Shown: in pieces, positions 31,939 to 44,655 of the stretch | Layout of the letters: every line of letters begins with the position of its first letter | Numbering within the stretch: the first letter of the stretch is position 1 | Assembly (NCBI GenBank): GCA_016584495.1 | Contig: WAID01000002.1 | Coordinates: 434,001 to 498,000, forward strand | Source: Celoporthe dispersa | Taxonomy: Eukaryota; Ascomycota; Sordariomycetes; Diaporthales; Cryphonectriaceae | Length of the DNA: 64,000 nt | Direction: 5' to 3' | The notes under the pieces: generated by a model | What the model saw: only the letters and a program-made list of their open reading frames with translations | Told to the model about the DNA's origin: nothing | Database searches by the model: none | Position numbers and translations under genes: made by a program

Positions 31939-34599
31939 GTACGGGGGGACGTTATCCCCAGGGGCGGAGCCGCCATGCTGCTGTTGCTGCTGCTGCTGGC
32001 GGCCAATATTATTTCCTTTCCCTCTGGAACGTTTGGGCCATCAGGACCCCCGGGTTAGCCTTGGTCCACACACGTCTAGGGCCCGAGAGACGGAGGGGGG
32101 GCTGGGATTAGAGGCTGCGGTGAAGGAAGCGAGGATGATCCATAGAGAAGGGCCCTCATGATAGTCTGTGCTCCTGATGTAGGACATGTGAGAGGGTCGG
32201 CGGCCGAAGGCGCTGCGTGTGCGGGCACCAGAGCCAGCGGGCCGCCGAAGGTGAAGTCATCGGGAACACCATCCCCAGGAGGGGTCGTATGGAAGCACTA
32301 CTGTAGAGCCTTCCGGAGGGGGGCGGGGCGGGGGGGAGAGGTATACGTAGTATGTATATAGTAGCAGGAAGAAGGAGATGGGAGGGGGGTTTTGTTTCTT
32401 ACATACAGCAGAGGGCGTGCGTGGTACGAAGGAGGCACGCGCGGGTATGACTTGTCCGACCCTGTATCCCATGCAGACAGATGTGGGTAAGGGGACTTTT
32501 TTCGGCACCCAAGGGCTGGGCCACACCACACAAGAGGAGAAGATCGTGCCAGGACAGGACTAGACAGCGCAGTGCAGTGCAGGTTCAGGGCAGAGCCATT
32601 AGCCTCGTGTAGAGGGGTTGGTTCGTCGAAACGGCGGAGGCGCGTGGTTGTCTCGGGATATCGCCGGCCACGAGGCGTGTCTCTTGTAGCCGAGCAGCGG
32701 TCGACGGCCCTCAGCGCGGTGTGTGGTTGGTGGTAGCGAAGTAAGAGTAGCCTGTGCGTGCGTGCTTGTGGGTGCGTTACCCACGCCGTCGGATCGACGG
32801 ATCAGAAAGAGACGTGCGCTAAGGGATCCCAACTGGACTGTAGGTACTGTAAGTACTGTGTAGGTGTGTGTGTGTGTGTGTGTGTGTCCAGCGTGTGTTG
32901 GTTGGTGTATGGATTTTGCTATAGACAGGGGCAGTCACAGCAGTGGTCTGTAGGTTTTTTTTAAAAAAAAAACAATTAAAAAAAATCGGGGACCGGGTCA
33001 GGCTGGGCTGGGCCGGGCTGGGCCTCGAGTGAGCGCCGCCCACTTTCTGAGACGATGCGACGAGCGGTGATGAGAAGGAGAAGAATAAGACGGAAGAGGA
33101 AGGGGCGGGAAACAGTGAGTCAGTGGGACTGTTCACAGCAGGAAGCCAGGACTGGACTACGTTCCGGTCAGGTCGCAGTTTCCCAGGCATCAACATAAGA
33201 GAGAAAGTGGTGATGAATGATCACTCCTTCCCCCGCACCGGGAAACAACCAACCAGGAAAGTGTACTTGTTGACCCGTTCGAGGGCAAGAGCTGCAGTGC
33301 GGGCCGGGCAGGCAGCGAGTGGCTTGCTTCTGCTGCGACAAGCCACGCAGTACTGAGCACGGCGTACCGTACCAGACTGGACCGGATCGGATTGGATTGG
33401 ACAATCTGGGTGGTACATACAGTGGCCAGAGTCGCAAGGCTGCCTGGAGGAGACGGGGCAGCAGGCAAGATACAGCAGGGCCACAACCGCGCTCTCTTAA
33501 TCATGTCATCATGTACATAGTACGTATGGATCCAGAGGAGGGGAGAGGAGATCTAGGATATGATGGGCTGAGAAAGGGACGGACGGTTATTGATCACAAG
33601 GTGGCCTGACGAGGGGCTCTCTCTGGGCGCAACGACTTGCAGAGGAAGAGACAACAGACGGCGGCAGAGACAGACCAGTTCTGTTATCATTGGTGGGGAT
33701 GTGTGAACTCTAGTCTCAAACCAACAAAAGAACGTCAGATACCTGCAGGATTCCCACGTATTTACTAGTACCTGTCCTCTCAGCAGAAAGAATCGTGGAA
33801 AGGATAGTAGGATTGCCATGATAGTTTAAGTAGTACAGTATTACAGCATGTACACGGTACTGTACGTATCGACGCTGTCTTGATAGCGTAAGCCAGGGGG
33901 GGAGGATAACAGTGGGACGTCGTTGTGTGAGGGGCTACCACATAGTAGATCCAGCACTCGGGACCGAGGTAGCTGTGTCTCATCACCGAGTAGCGCCTTC
34001 TTCTTGCTCTGAATATCCCGAATCCTCCGAGCGGTGACTACTACGGAGCCGCTGTTGGGGAAAACCCATATCAGCTCTTTACCTCCTCCACCGACATCCA
34101 CATCATTGTCGACCGAACCCTACCGTTTCCACTCCCAAACTCCAGTATGAATGACTCTTCGACTTGCTGAATCGTCCGAATCGTCCGCTCGTCTATTTTC
34201 TGGCCTGTGGACTCGTCGAGCAAGGTAAGCTGCACAGGTAAGGAAGGCAAGTATTTAAAGCCTGAGCATCACCTTGTTTTTGTTTTGTTTCTATAGGCCA
34301 GCCCAGACCCCTAAATCGGTTGAACAAGTTGACCTACATATTTACATATCTACCTCCTCCTCCGAATAGCACTGAGTGTGTGCAGTCTTTTGGGAACCCG
34401 CTAGCCTTTGCCGGACTTCCCCCTCCCTCACCCCCCTTCTTGTCTCGAGAGAAACCCCTTGCTATATCAGAAAACACTCTCGCTTTTTTTTTTTTTTTTT
34501 GGGTTGGTTGTCACCTGGAACAACTCCTCACCTCAAGGCGGGTCTCGACTGCACATTGCCGCTGTTCACCTGGGAGGGTTTAGGATCTTGCAGAAAAAC
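31939..34599. other. Intergenic region between divergent genes
   Basis: About 2.7 kb upstream of both the Zn2Cys6 gene and the MFS gene. It contains a GT tract (about 32863-32888), a T8A10 palindrome (32955-32972), a T-run near 34484-34500 in the MFS leader, and two GTAC-rich palindromic stretches (33511-33525 and 33830-33870). No further gene is supported. Confidence 0.55.
32955..32972. repeat. Poly-T/poly-A palindrome
   Basis: Eight T followed directly by ten A, a perfect inverted repeat at its core. One of four such T-A junctions in this window. Confidence 0.85.
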
Positions 34600-36725
34600 A
34601 TGTCTCGGTCAGCATTGTCGCTGGCTAGTAGCCATACAGAAGTGCATTCCATGGATGGACAGCTGCGGGGCGATGACAGAGACGTGGACCTTGAGAACCA
34701 GAAGCAGGCTGAGAAGACCAACAACGCCCCTACATCATCAGCATTACGAGCATCACCGCCCACGCCCTCGCTAGATCTGGACAAGACCGCCAAGCCGGGG
34801 CCCGCAGGAGGGCCTCCAGGCCCTGGCACAAACGACCTATACCAGCCCAGGAGCTCAAAGTTCTGGTTGATCTTGGCGTCCAACTTCCTGGCTATGTTTC
34901 TCGTTGCTCTGGATCGGACTATCGTGGCCACTGCGATCCCGAGAATCACAGACGAATTCCACTCGCTTGGGGATATTGGCTGGTATGGCTCGGCATACAT
35001 GTTGACCACAGCCGCGAGCCAGCTTGTTTTTGGCCGGCTCTATAAGCACTATAATATGAAATGGTAAATGTCTCTCCCGGAGATTTTCAAGAGAGAGTGT
35101 GTCAGTCCTGGTCCCTAGGGAATATCTACTAACACGGACGCTCTAGGGTCTTTTTGATCGCTATTGGTATCTTCGAGGTCGGATCGGCAATCTGCGGCGC
35201 TGCGCCCAGCTCGCCAGTCTTCATCCTCGGCCGGGCAGTCGCGGGACTTGGGTCGGCGGGGATCTTTTCGGGTGCGATGATGATCATGATACCCATGATT
35301 CCATTGCACAAGAGACCAATGTTCCAGAGCATGTTCGGGATGGTCTTTGGCATCTCCTCCGTCCTGGGACCTCTGGTCGGTGGTGGCTTCACGAACGGGG
35401 TTACCTGGAGGTAAGAAGGGACGCTGTTGTCTGCCTTTTACACACGACACCCGTGCTGATTCTGGGGAAATAGATGGTGCTTCTACATCAACCTGCCCAT
35501 TGGAGGCTTTGCATTGTAAGTCCTTCCTTCCGGAGACGCCGCCGAGATCTATTCTGACTAGAATACCTGCAACAGCATCTTCATGCTGTTCTTCTGGAAC
35601 CCGCCCCCTCGGAAGATAGTGCCTGCTCCCTTTTTCACGCACATCAAGCGACTAGACCCACTAGGCACGCTCTTCTTCGTCCCCAGCATCGTCTGCCTGC
35701 TCCTCGCGCTGCAGTGGGGCGGCTCGACGTACGCATGGAATAGCTGGCGCATTATCCTCTTGTTTGTCCTGTTCGGCGTTCTGGCCATCGCCTTCGCCGC
35801 CGTGCAGGTCCTGACGCCAGAGACCGCCTCCATCCCCGTCCGGATCATCACGCAGCGCAGTATCATCTGCGCCGCGCTGTATACCTTCTTCATCGCAGGA
35901 TCGATGCTCATCCTGGTCTACTACCTGCCCGTCTGGTTCCAGACGGTCAAGCTGATCAACCCTCTGAAGTCGGGCATCTACACCCTGCCGCTGGTCCTCT
36001 CCCTCGTGGCCGCCAGCATCCTGGGCGGCATCTTCACGCAAAGGATCGGCTACTACCTGCCCGCGATGCTCTTCTGTCCTATGATCATGGCCGTCGGCGA
36101 GGGCCTCCTCAGCACGCTAACGCGCTCCTCCTCGCAGGCCAGCTGGGTGGGCTTTCAGTTCCTCTCCGGCTTCGGCCTCGGCTCGGGCATGCAGACGGGC
36201 AGCCTGGTCGTGCAGACGGTACTCCCCATGCCCGACGTGCCCATGGGCATCGCCCTCATCTTCTTCGTCCAGCAGCTCGGCGGCGCCGTCGCCACCAGCA
36301 TGGGACAGACCATCCTCAGCAACCTCCTCGTCTCGCGGCTGGCGGGGATCCCGGGGATCGACCCCGAGCAGATCGTGAACAACGGTGCCACGGAGCTCAC
36401 CGCCATCGTGCCCGCACAGGACATCGACACCGTCATCGCCGTGTACGACTACACGCTCACGCGGATCTTCTTGGCGGCGATGGGGATGGCCCTGGCGGCG
36501 CTGTTGGCGGCTGCCGGGGTGGAACTGAGGACGATCAAGAAGGGAAACCCTGGTCATGGTGGTCCTGGTACCGGGCCTCCTCCTCCATCCGGGGCTGCCA
36601 GTGCTGCTGCTGCGCCTGCTGCCGGCCCAGCTGCGGGGCCGGTGCAGAAACTCAGAGGCAGCCAGGACACACAGATCAGCAGCCCGGCTGGTGATGTTGA
36701 GCTGGACAACATCGAGAGGAAGTGA
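34600..36725 (+). CDS. MFS multidrug/toxin efflux transporter (DHA2, 14-TMS type)
   Basis: Four exons (34600-35063, 35147-35410, 35474-35515, 35576-36725) encode 639 residues. After a hydrophilic N-terminus of about 85 residues the first helix reads KFWLILASNFLAMFLVALD, followed by the DRTIVATAIPRI motif typical of fungal DHA2 drug:H+ antiporters. Motif A-like and motif C-like blocks are visible (FGRLYKHYNMKW; GPLVGGGFTNGVTWRW), as is the INLPIGG segment. Later helices continue to a Pro/Gly/Ala-rich cytoplasmic tail. Hydrophobic segments fit 14 transmembrane helices. Such proteins sit in the plasma membrane or vacuole and export toxic compounds or secondary metabolites. No biosynthetic genes adjoin it, so the substrate is unknown. 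The start is the first Met before a hydrophilic leader. Confidence 0.92.
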
Positions 36726-37924
36726 GAAGTGAATATCAGTCTTATATACTGGTTGTTTCCTTGTGGAAGGAAAAGAAAAATTGACCCCGTTGACGAATCC
36801 TGCACTGGACGATGCTTGAGGCCAGGTGCTAGGCATGTACTTAGAATAATGATAATAAAACTTCACCACTCATGAGATGAGAATATCGTGCCTCTCGTAA
36901 GGGCTTTACTACCTCTCTGGATCCGTGGCTCATGTTGAGGGTCGTGACGTGCTGGGTGTGAAATCTTCCTGTCAGTGGTGACAACAAGGCTGAAGAAGGA
37001 ATATTGAGTTGGCCGGTCTTTACTCCTGAAATCTGGTCCGCAGGCCGTTCGATATTCTGGCCCTACACATGTTCAATGTGGGATAGGCTGCAGCCTATTT
37101 TGACTATTAATAAACTGCTATGGGGCCCAAGCCAAGTACTGTTTTAGGCTGCTGTGCTGTGGCAAGACCATGCCGTGGCATTATCTGGCCGGCCCCCAGG
37201 GCTTGTTAGTGCAGAGCAGCGTCCCTAACAGGATCCCACTATGGGTCTGCGCCTAGGCTGGTTCTGGGCAACTACAGGCCTATCAAGATGCCAACCAGCA
37301 ACACCCGCGCCCCCTCTCAAGCTTTACGTTTCTTATTTTCTCTCTTCTAAGTCTTCTCTCCAGTATGACTGCCCATCACTCTCCTTTTACGTGCTTTGCT
37401 CTTCAGCCAGTCATTTTGGATAATCTTGATCCTTCCCTCTTGATCTGCACTCTGGCTGCTTTTGCCTCCTCGTTTGTATGACCACCAGTCGATGCCCCCC
37501 ACGCCACCTGACTGCAGCATCAGCGCGAGTCCTTTCCTCCAGCCCCAAGAGAAGGGGAAAAAAAACCAAAACCGTCCCAAGGCCTAACCTTCTTCTCTCA
37601 CACTTGTCCCTTCGTTTATCCACATGCACTTACCATCATTGGGTCTCACAGCGTCATTTGTTAATCCCCCTTCATGTTGTCTAATAAGGCTGCAGGCCTT
37701 CCTAGCTCGCGACAGCCATTCTTTTACTCATTGATTGAGAAATCAGGTGTTTCAACGGGAATATTCGAGCACGTCCAGAGTTGGCAGAACCTGGAAGGAG
37801 GTCTTTGGTTGCAGGGCATCTTTTATCAACCACCAACCGCCACCGCCACGTTCAGTGTCAGGCCACATCTCCCTTCTCTCCGTCTCTCTTGTGCCTGGTC
37901 CAATCTAAGGAGAAGGGGAAAAGG
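36726..37924. other. Intergenic region
   Basis: About 1.2 kb between two plus-strand genes. Pyrimidine-rich stretches near 37560-37660 suggest the leader of the next gene. No gene is supported. An in-frame upstream ATG exists at 37781, but the sequence before 37925 lacks the composition of the protein. Confidence 0.6.
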
Positions 37925-40054
37925 ATGGCTGATGCGGAGGAGCCTCAACAATTTAACTCGCTGGCTGAGAGAATCGCTGCACTTAATAGACAGCCCAACT
38001 TCACCGAGCCCAAGAAGAGGCCGCCACCACCGCCACCCTCAGGTCAGCAGCCGTCTTCATCGCGCAAGCCTGCTCAGGCACAGGCACAGACACAGGCGAC
38101 GACAGCCTCACCTCCTCTGAACGGTCATGCTCAGGCCACATCTCCTGCCCTGCCAGCCCGTCCGGTAAAGAAGGCGCCACCGCCTGTTCTTCCCCAGAGG
38201 ACCAACACGGACAACAGCTATGGACACACGCCGCCGCCACCAACAGCCCGCGGCCTTGTGCCTCCGCTGCCCAGGCGAGAATCCGAGCAGACCAAGACGT
38301 CGCCTGGCCTGCCGCCTAGGAGGCCGTCAACCCAATCGCTGGGCCCTCGTCGGGGTTCGAATGAGTCCATCAGGTCGACCATGTCCTCGCTCTCCTTAAA
38401 CAACAACACTCTCTCGACGACCACCAGCGTTGGTTCCACTGACGGCCGGAGACTGCCACCGCCGCTGGAACAGGCCAAACTGCCACCACTTCCGCCTTCA
38501 AGGAAAGAGCGAGAGGCCGCCCAGGCGCAGGAGGCCGAGGACGCGAGGGCAGCCACTACTGCAAAGATTGTGAGAGCGCCAGTGCTACCTAAGCGGTCTG
38601 TCTCTGCGGTCCCGACTCGGAATGGAGAGTCTGAACCCCGGCCATCTCTGCCGCCCCGGCTACCCAGCAGACCAGCCCGATCGCCCGGCATACCGGAGGC
38701 CGAGGAACCTCCTCCAGGCCTTCCCACGCGACGGCTGCCCCCTCCGCCCGCCAAGTTCGTCAGGACCATCCCAGAGGTCTCAGGGAACACGGCCGCTGGC
38801 ACACCGGCGGATCCAGCCAGCGCTGCCCCGCCTCCGGTGCCTGTCGCGTCGCGCCCCAGTGCGGCGCAGATCGATGCGGCAGCCTCCAGAGGCGCTGCGC
38901 AACAGGAGGCGTCATGTCTGACCTGTCGAGACTTCACGGGGCCAGACGGTGTTGCGGCCCAGCATCCTCCTTCCGTCATCGACCGCGGCGACCCCATCGG
39001 CTACCTGGCTCATCACCTCTGCAGCCCCTTCCCGTCGCCCACCGACAAGGCTCGCGCCATATTTACCTGGTGCCATCACAACATCGATTACGACGTCGCC
39101 GGCTTCTTTGCCGGCTGTCCCGTGAGAGGCACGGCGAGCGAGACCATCTTCTCGGGCAAGGCGGTCTGCGAGGGCTATGCCCGGACGTATGAGGCTATCG
39201 CCAAGCGCGCAGGGCTGGAGTGCATCGTTGTGGGAGGTCATGGGAAGGGCTTCGGCTTCAAGCCTGTCAAGGACGGCCAGCCGCCGCCACCGCGAAACCC
39301 CACAGGACACGCCTGGAATGCCGTCCGGATTGACAATGGTCACTGGAAGCTGATCGACCCATGCTGGGGCGCCGGCCACCTGGACGGGCAGTCCTACAAG
39401 CGGGCATTCAACGCGCAGCAGTTTACGATGAGCAATGAGAACTTCGGGTGGAGGCACTTCCCAAAGGACAGCCAGCATTTCTACCGGGATGACAGGCGTG
39501 CCCTGTCCTGGGAAGAGTACATCCTGGGCCCTACAGGCGGGGAGCGTCCTCGATGGTTTGGCAACACCGTCGAGGAGGGCATCTCGGAGTGGAACGCGTC
39601 TCCTCCGCAGAAGGACATCCCGGTATACAGCGGCGAAATTGTCCGTTTCCAGTTCGCCAAGCTGTGCGAGCACTGGACGGCCGAGAGGAACGGGAGGGGC
39701 AGGCCCAGGCTCCTGATGATGAACATCCACGGGGTGGACGGGAGGAAGAAGGACCAGGTGCCACTGGAGTCGGACGGGTTCTGGTGGTGGTGCGACATTC
39801 CGGCAAGGTGCGTCTCTTCTCAGGCCCCGCTCACCTCCCGTCCTTGCGAGATGTTTGCTAACTAGACGTGACATTTTTTTTCTTTTCTTTTCAGGGATCT
39901 CGGCAGCCCTGGCCAGAAGGTACAGCTGTACGGCCTCAATGTGCTGAACGGTAAGGATGCCATGGGCGTCACCAAACAGGAGTTCCAGAGGGTCAGGTCC
40001 GGTGGCGGGTACAGCATGAGCTGGGTCAGCTTTGCGGAGTGGGAGCTGGTGTGA
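37925..40054 (+). CDS. Proline-rich protein with transglutaminase-like domain
   Basis: Two exons (37925-39807 and 39895-40054), 680 residues. Residues 1 to about 320 are Pro/Ser/Ala-rich with many PPLP, PPPP and LPPR motifs, likely SH3- or WW-binding. A transglutaminase/protease-like fold follows, with a possible Cys-His-Asp triad: the Cys in AVCEGYARTYEAI, the His in PTGHAWNAVR and the Asp in LIDPCWGAG. The layout resembles the kyphoscoliosis peptidase/Cyk3 group, which in yeasts works at the division site; yeast Cyk3 is reported to lack a functional triad, whereas the Cys is present here. No SH3 domain is seen, so this may be a paralogue rather than Cyk3 itself. A role in cytokinesis or septation is an inference only. 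Confidence 0.83.
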
Positions 40055-41389
40055 GGGCGACGGTATAGATTAGGGGGGGTGGGGGGTGGTGGAGTGTTTT
40101 ACAGCACAGGGCCGGGCAATGACTCTGGCTACATTATACCAATACAGTTGCATCATGTCTCAGATCTGCCAACCCCTACTGACGTTCCCCATATCATTTC
40201 TCTGTAAAGGCCCGCGAGAGGGGAATGTGGCCTTTTAGTGCGTGGGATAGCTTCATGAATATGATTGTCCGTGGCAGAGTTGGTCCGACCTGTGTGAGAT
40301 GATGTGTCTCCTGCTTCTGCGGGCATGGTAGTAAGCCTTGGCCCTATATGGAACCGTGTCCAGCAGCTAGACACTACCGTCCGATCCCACCTGTGCAGAT
40401 CTACTTGGATCTACAGATCTTATGTGGGTAGCAGGCAGTATTAACAGGGCTGCAGGCACTGATAGTAAATTCCGCAGTAATGTCGAACCTGCGAGGCCTC
40501 TGTATCTTGACTGGAATCAACCCAATATCTTGGACAGATGAATACTGGTCTGGACGGGTGCTGAACCAAACTCTAGACCGCATTTGAAGCCATAGTTGAA
40601 GCTCTCGCTACTTGTTGTGCTGGAACTCTTTGGCTCCATGAAGCACTTTTCCATGATTGTCTTGTTTTTTCCCTCCCCCCTCCCCCCCAAATATGCTTAT
40701 AGGGGTAGGCCAGCCTTATAAGACAACAGCGAATGCGCTGCTTGGCTGCGGGGAGCCTGCTAAGAGCTGTGACCGGGGGCCCCCGGGATCGGCCGCGGAT
40801 GGGGTTGATTGGGCGGGAGGACTGGGACCGATCCCTGTAAGCGCCCGCCCCATGTTCCCCGCTGCCACTTACAGCACCATCATAGTACATAGTACCATCG
40901 AGTGCATACATTTTACTGCCTGGTAAGGTTGCGCTAACAGCTAATGGCTTTCCCCAGAGGAGGCCCACTGACGCAGCGTCAACTGGTACCGTAGTATTAC
41001 TGCGAATTTGGGATTTCGCCTTTTGCAACAACGTCAACAACAACAACCACCGCTCTTGTTCCTGCGCGTCTCTCTGGGCAGAGCTTGGTCTTTTTATCCC
41101 CTGCGCCTCGCTCTGCTCGCATCAATAAGCGCGATCTCGCTGCGCTACCCTTTTCAGGAAGGAGGCAACGGGTTCTTCTCAGCTGAGCCAGCTCGGCTCG
41201 CTCCGCTTCCCAACTCAACGCTTGGGAAACATAACCTGTACAGCTTGCTGGTGGACGGCGAAAGCAGCGCTCTCCGGCTTGCCTCGACGACGATTCAACA
41301 TTCGCACCCGGTCGATCCAGTCCGTCGCTAGATCTAGAGAGCGCGCCCTGTTGCGCAGACATCGCCAGCCTGCTTTTTTTTAAAAAAAA
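40055..41389. other. Intergenic region
   Basis: About 1.3 kb upstream of the large F-box-like gene. Includes a GTACATAGTACC motif near 40884-40896 and ends in a T8A9 palindrome (41374-41390) whose last A is the first base of the start codon of the next gene. No gene seen. Confidence 0.6.
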
Positions 41390-41390
41390 A
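41374..41390. repeat. Poly-T/poly-A palindrome abutting a start codon
   Basis: Eight T then nine A; the ninth A begins the ATG of the F-box-like gene. The A-run gives an A-rich start context. Confidence 0.85.
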
Positions 41391-44300
41391 TGGAGGCAGA
41401 CACGGCAGTGGAGGCTCCCCAGAGCCCACGACCCCTCCTCCACTTCACCGGTCTACCCAGAGAAATCCAGAGCGCCATCATTAGCAATGTAAGCGCAGAG
41501 CGCGCGCACACACACATACACACTCCCTCCCTCCCTCCCTCCTCCTCTCTCCCGCTTCCCCGTGGGCAGGAATCCAATCCCGCTGAGCAGTATTTGTGGG
41601 TGGCTAAACTCTTTTGTAGTGCTCACGGCTCGACCTGATCTGTGTCTCCCTCGTGTCCAGGCACTTTCGGGACCTCGCCGCCGCCGAGCTCTACCGCAGC
41701 CTCCAGATGGTCTTCTCGGACGAGGATGACTTCGCGATCGACACCATAGAGCGGCTGGCTAAGGGCCTCGAGACTCTTGCTACAAGCGACTACGACTACG
41801 CGGATCATATCCGGGACATAACCCTCGACACCGTGCTGCGGGGCGACAAGGCGGAGATCCCGTACAAGCTCACGCTGGGCGTCCGCTGCGTGGAGAGGTT
41901 CCTCAACACCCTGCTCTTGTTGACGCTGCGCAAGGCCAAGGCGCTGGAGAAGCTGAAGTGGAGCATCCGGGTCGAGCTCAGCCGGCCGGTGTACCAGGCG
42001 CTCCACCAGATCGAGACCCTCACCTGCCTGTATATCCGCATGCACCACGGGCCCTCGTCCTACGAGGCCCCACCGCCTCTGCCTCTCTACACGCCCTCGA
42101 CGTCTCCAGAGGTCGCCACGACGCCCCTCCCGAGCCACGATCCCTCCATCCCGCAGCCGACCATCATCCTCCCTCCACCTCCGCCCTACCTCTTCCACAT
42201 CCCGCCCCACCTGTCATCCCTACCACCTCCTCCTCCCCTTCCCAAGGCCCCCAGGGCGAGGCTGTCGAGACACTCTGTGGCGGCCACGAGCCCACCGACC
42301 CTGTCAGGGTTCAGAAACCTGTCTTCCCTGGCGGTCCTGGACATCGACAACCTGGAGGCCGTCACGGAGCTCAAGTCATGCATCCGAAACTCCCAGGGGA
42401 CCCTCAAGGAGCTCAGCCTGTCGTTCTCGACCAGCCTTGCCATGCGCGCTCGGAAGCCCTCGCAGGAAGAAATCGATCCTGAGGATTCAGACCCCGACGA
42501 TGAGTTCCAGGTTATGCCGGTGAACCTCCCGCCGCCGCCGACATTTGACGATCTCAGCGGGCCAGCAAGGGCTCTTCGCGCGCAGGAGGAGCGCAAGACA
42601 CAGGAGGCGGTGCTGGGCCGCATATTTGACCTGGAGCCGTACCTGATCAAGGAGCCCGCCGTGATGCGGGTACAGGAGAAGGAGAACAACCAGGCTCCGA
42701 AGCAGGACGAGGCGGTACCTCCCGGCCATGAGTTTATCAACTCCCTCAGGGCTGTTTCTAGTAAGCTCATGAGCCAGCTGAACGGCTCCGAGGACTTCAC
42801 AGTGGCCCAGCAGGATATCCTCAACGTCATTGAGACCGCGGCCAGGAAATACGTCGGCGAGGAGGCTGCCAAGGCGGCAGCCTCAAAGGAGAACGCGGGC
42901 ACGGACGGCGAAGCGAGCGGCGCTGGTGTGAATGGCGAGGCGGCGAATGAGGAGGAAGCAGAAGCAGCAGCAGCAGCAGAAGAAGAAGAAGACGAAGAAG
43001 CAGCAGGAGACGGACAGCAGGCTGAATCGAGCCTCTTCAAAGAGGAGACGTCCAAGCTCCAGGAGCACGGGCAAGATATTGGCCCCGACGATATCGATAT
43101 TGAGGCACCCTTAGAGGATAGTTTTACCGATGAGCCGGCAGAGCTCGACCCGGCCGAGACGGTGAACGGCGTGGGAACCCCGGCATCTGGACAGGCCACA
43201 AAGCAGACCAACGGTGTCGGCTCTGCCGTGAAGGGCGGCGATGCTGCTGCTGCTGTCGAAGACCCGGTTCCAAACGTATCTGCGGTAGTTGCGAACCTGG
43301 ACGCGCAACGGGCGAATTTCAAGGTCCTTGCAGACAAGCTACATTTTTTTGAAGTCGAGGCCGAGGAGCTGCAGAAGGAAATCGACGGGCTGGCCAGCGC
43401 AGGGCCGGACGGCCCCGATGTCATACAGCGGGTCCAGGACGCCGAGAGACAGACGCAGGAGTTCAGCGACAGTATTAAGGATATCAAACAGGAGATGTCA
43501 GCCGTGGCTGCAGAGATCGAGGATGCGGAGAAGCAGATGCCCGATGCTACAGGCACGGACGACTCGGATACCCTGCGGCAGCGCATTAACGACTACGCGC
43601 GGTCGACAAGAGGTCTGAGCCTCGAGGCGCTGAGCATCTACCTGATCCCCGTCAAGCGCTCCGTGCTGTCGCGCGCTGTCGACCTGCGGGTGCTCCAGAG
43701 CATCACGCTGCTCGGCGTCGGCAACCAGGCCCCCATCTGGTCACTCTTCGCCAAGGAGAACCAGCTCCACCCGCTGCCCCTGCGCAAGGTCTTCACCGAC
43801 AACGTGTCCCTCGCGTTCCTGACCTTTCTCTCCCAGCTCCCGGAGCTGCACGAGCTCTACATGCTGGAGCGGTCGCGCAAGTTCAAGCCGGAGCCGTTCG
43901 CGCCGCCCTCGTCTGTCTCCATCGCCCAGATCAGGCGGATCGTGTTGAGAAAGCACCTGGGAACCCTAAAGCGGCTCATGATCAACTGCCAGGCAAACTG
44001 GCAGTGGGACATGGACTCCAAGACGGCGTATCTCCTGTGTGCGCACGGGAATGCCCTGGAGGAGCTGGCTATCAGCAGCGGTATCCGCGAGATTGTAAGT
44101 CTCGTCCTGGCAAATCTTCGTCTCCCCCCCCCCTCTTCTTCTGTACAAGCCTGCGCATGGCAAGACGTGGCTGACATGAGGCGCGCGCAGCATATTCTCC
44201 TCCAACACATCCAGCACCTGACCAAACTACGCGCACTACACATCATCAACCTGCGCAATGATGACACCTGCGTCTGGGTGATGCGGGAGACCAAGCGCTT

Positions 44301-44655
44301 CATCATCGACGCGCTAACCCACCTCCCCAAGCTCAAGGTCGAGTGGCTCGCCATCGACGAGGACGACACCGTCGACCACATGTTCCGATGGCGGGAGCCC
44401 CGCAAGGACAAGAAGCAGGGCTCGAACGCCAAGGGAAAGGGAAAGGCCGCCTCCGCCTCAACGCCGCCGCCGCTACCGCCGCCCACCGCGGACGGCAACC
44501 CGTTTCCCGTGCTTACCCTAGAGGACCCCGGTGTCGTCAGCGACAGCGAGGAGGACGACGAGAGCGACGGAAGGATCGTGACGGACAGCGTGCCGTTCTA
44601 TGCAGCCTGGGACATCAAGATCTTCAACAAGGAGATTGTCCAAGGGCAGCTGTGA
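41390..44655 (+). CDS. Large F-box-like protein with acidic coiled-coil insert
   Basis: Three exons (41390-41488, 41620-44094, 44191-44655), 1012 residues. The N-terminus is an F-box (LPREIQSAIISN, then LDLICVSLVSRHFRDLAAAELYRSL) split by the first intron. Leu-rich segments typical of LRR-type F-box proteins follow, then Pro-rich loops. A long acidic Ala/Glu region at about residues 400-550 ends in a predicted coiled coil (NLDAQRANFKVLADKLHFFE). A second set of Leu-rich segments follows (LPELHELYMLERSRKF, LTKLRALHIINLR). The tail is basic then acidic. It likely acts as a substrate adaptor of an SCF ubiquitin ligase, with unknown target. Choosing the acceptor before TGC TCA restores the F-box. 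The second intron (44095-44190) is 96 bases, in frame and free of stop codons, so a retained form adds 32 residues. Confidence 0.8.

Noticed and set aside
42186..43586. 466-codon open frame on the minus strand
   Set aside because: Antisense to the F-box-like gene; Ser/Ala-rich translation with no domain.
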